Below, piece by piece: positions 5,899-6,626 of a stretch of DNA of 6,626 nucleotides (position 1 is its first letter; each line of letters opens with the position of its first letter). The DNA is from Opitutia bacterium (GTDB taxonomy: Bacteria > Verrucomicrobiota > Verrucomicrobiia > Opitutales > Seribacteraceae): positions 1 to 6,626 of the forward strand of contig JABHOU010000348.1 of assembly GCA_018695085.1 (NCBI GenBank). The letters are read 5' to 3'. Position numbers and translations under genes: made by a program. Below the pieces are notes generated by a model. The model was not told where the DNA came from, did not search any database, and worked only from the letters and a program-made list of their open reading frames with translations.

Positions 5899-6626
5899 GC
5901 AAAGTTGCATTGCACCCGATTGGTGGGACTACACCACGCTCGAGGACGATTTGATCAACGACGCCGCAAAGCTGACCGAGAAGGATTTGGCCGAGTTGTC
6001 TCGCGAAGGTTTCGAGGTGCGGATGTACGACACTTTGGAGGACTTCTACTTGGCCGAGGCCTTGGAATACGTCGAGGCGTGGAAGCAGGCGACGCCCGAC
6101 AATCCCGCCGGCATCTGCGGACCCATCGGGCCAACAGAGCAGTTGCCCTTAGTGGCTAGGTTAGTCAATGAACTCGAAATCTCCCTCAAGGACGCTCACT
6201 TCTGGGGCATGGACGAATGGTACGAGGATGTCAAAGAGGTCTCGGTGGAGCATTCTCTCTCCTTTGAAAGGGCGGATCGCGAATTGTGCTTCGATCGCAT
6301 TCGGGAGGATCTTCGCCCACCGGAGCAAAACTTGCATTTCCCGAAGGCGGACGTTTCGCCATTTCGCGAAAGCTGGGATGGGGTGCGTTGCGTTGTCATG
6401 CAGGGAGGGCAAGGGGACGTGAAACATTGGGCGTTCAACGATCCCTTCCGTCGCGAAGGCGCCCATGCGGACGCCCCGCCGAGTCCCGAGGAATACCGCA
6501 AGCTTGCTACCCGCATCGTCGAACTGCATCCCATCACTCTTTCCCAAAACGCCCGTACCTCGGGTGGCGGAAACGTCACCATGGTTCCTCAACAGGCGAT
6601 CACGGTCGGACCGCAGGAAACCTGGC
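5888..6626 (+). CDS. NagB-like glucosamine-6-phosphate isomerase/deaminase family protein, 5' part
   Basis: The frame is open from ATG 5888 to the window edge (246 complete residues), so the 3' end is missing. The protein starts MPRKQSCIAPDWWDYTTLED. It shows the NagB phosphosugar fold: the phosphate-binding loop GICGPIGPTEQLP (75-87), the catalytic-acid region HFWGMDEW (104-111, matching NagB NMDEY), and GGQGDVKHWAFNDP (173-186, matching NagB GxGxDGHIAFNEP). The Asp177 and His180 pair is kept, but with one extra residue between them. NagB converts glucosamine-6-phosphate to fructose-6-phosphate plus ammonia. This divergent branch is best known as an uncharacterised relative found with PIG-L genes, so the substrate may differ. 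It should act in the cytoplasm on the product of the deacetylase made from the same message. Confidence 0.88.
   Translation, partial: MPRKQSCIAPDWWDYTTLEDDLINDAAKLTEKDLAELSREGFEVRMYDTLEDFYLAEALEYVEAWKQATPDNPAGICGPIGPTEQLPLVARLVNELEISLKDAHFWGMDEWYEDVKEVSVEHSLSFERADRELCFDRIREDLRPPEQNLHFPKADVSPFRESWDGVRCVVMQGGQGDVKHWAFNDPFRREGAHADAPPSPEEYRKLATRIVELHPITLSQNARTSGGGNVTMVPQQAITVGPQETW

Overview
The window looks like chromosomal DNA from the Verrucomicrobiota/Planctomycetota/Lentisphaerota group, with Verrucomicrobiota my first guess. The reasons are the gene content (a secreted DUF1080 protein, a secreted PQQ-like beta-propeller, a lactonase-type propeller, a NagB-like isomerase beside a PIG-L deacetylase), a moderate-to-high GC content judged by eye, and the scarcity of strong Shine-Dalgarno sites in front of several genes. 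No phage, transposon, CRISPR, tRNA or rRNA signal was seen. This is a carbohydrate-metabolism region and it is almost fully coding.

Layout. (1) Positions 1-2532, + strand: the 3' end of a lactonase-family beta-propeller gene, then an NAD-dependent epimerase/dehydratase-like gene and a DapA-superfamily aldolase/lyase gene only 2 nt apart. (2) Positions 2546-4785, - strand: a two-gene unit transcribed toward block 1. It encodes a secreted PQQ-like propeller protein followed by a secreted DUF1080 (3-keto-disaccharide hydrolase type) protein. The two blocks converge on an 11-bp perfect inverted repeat that spans both gene ends and probably acts as a shared terminator. (3) Positions 4786-4944: a divergent regulatory region with a clear dyad just upstream of a ribosome binding site. 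(4) Positions 4945-6626, + strand: a 46-codon small ORF, a PIG-L/LmbE deacetylase, and the start of a NagB-like sugar-phosphate isomerase/deaminase that runs off the window. These three are tightly packed, and the last two overlap by 11 nt.

How they may work together (inference). Block 3/4 looks like amino-sugar handling: a zinc de-N-acetylase paired with a glucosamine-6-phosphate isomerase relative. Block 1 has the parts of an oxidative sugar route: a sugar-lactone hydrolase, an NAD-dependent Rossmann enzyme, and a Schiff-base aldolase that keeps the DapA Tyr/Lys pair but not its substrate arginine. Block 2 would act outside the cytoplasm on oxidised (3-keto) glycosides. No single substrate can be assigned from sequence alone.

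The points most worth a second look are the unrecognised 46-aa ORF, which is in frame with the PIG-L gene and separated from it by one UAG; the dyad that could mask its ribosome binding site; the epimerase-like protein lacking the usual YxxxK lysine; and the paired inverted repeat at the convergent gene ends.
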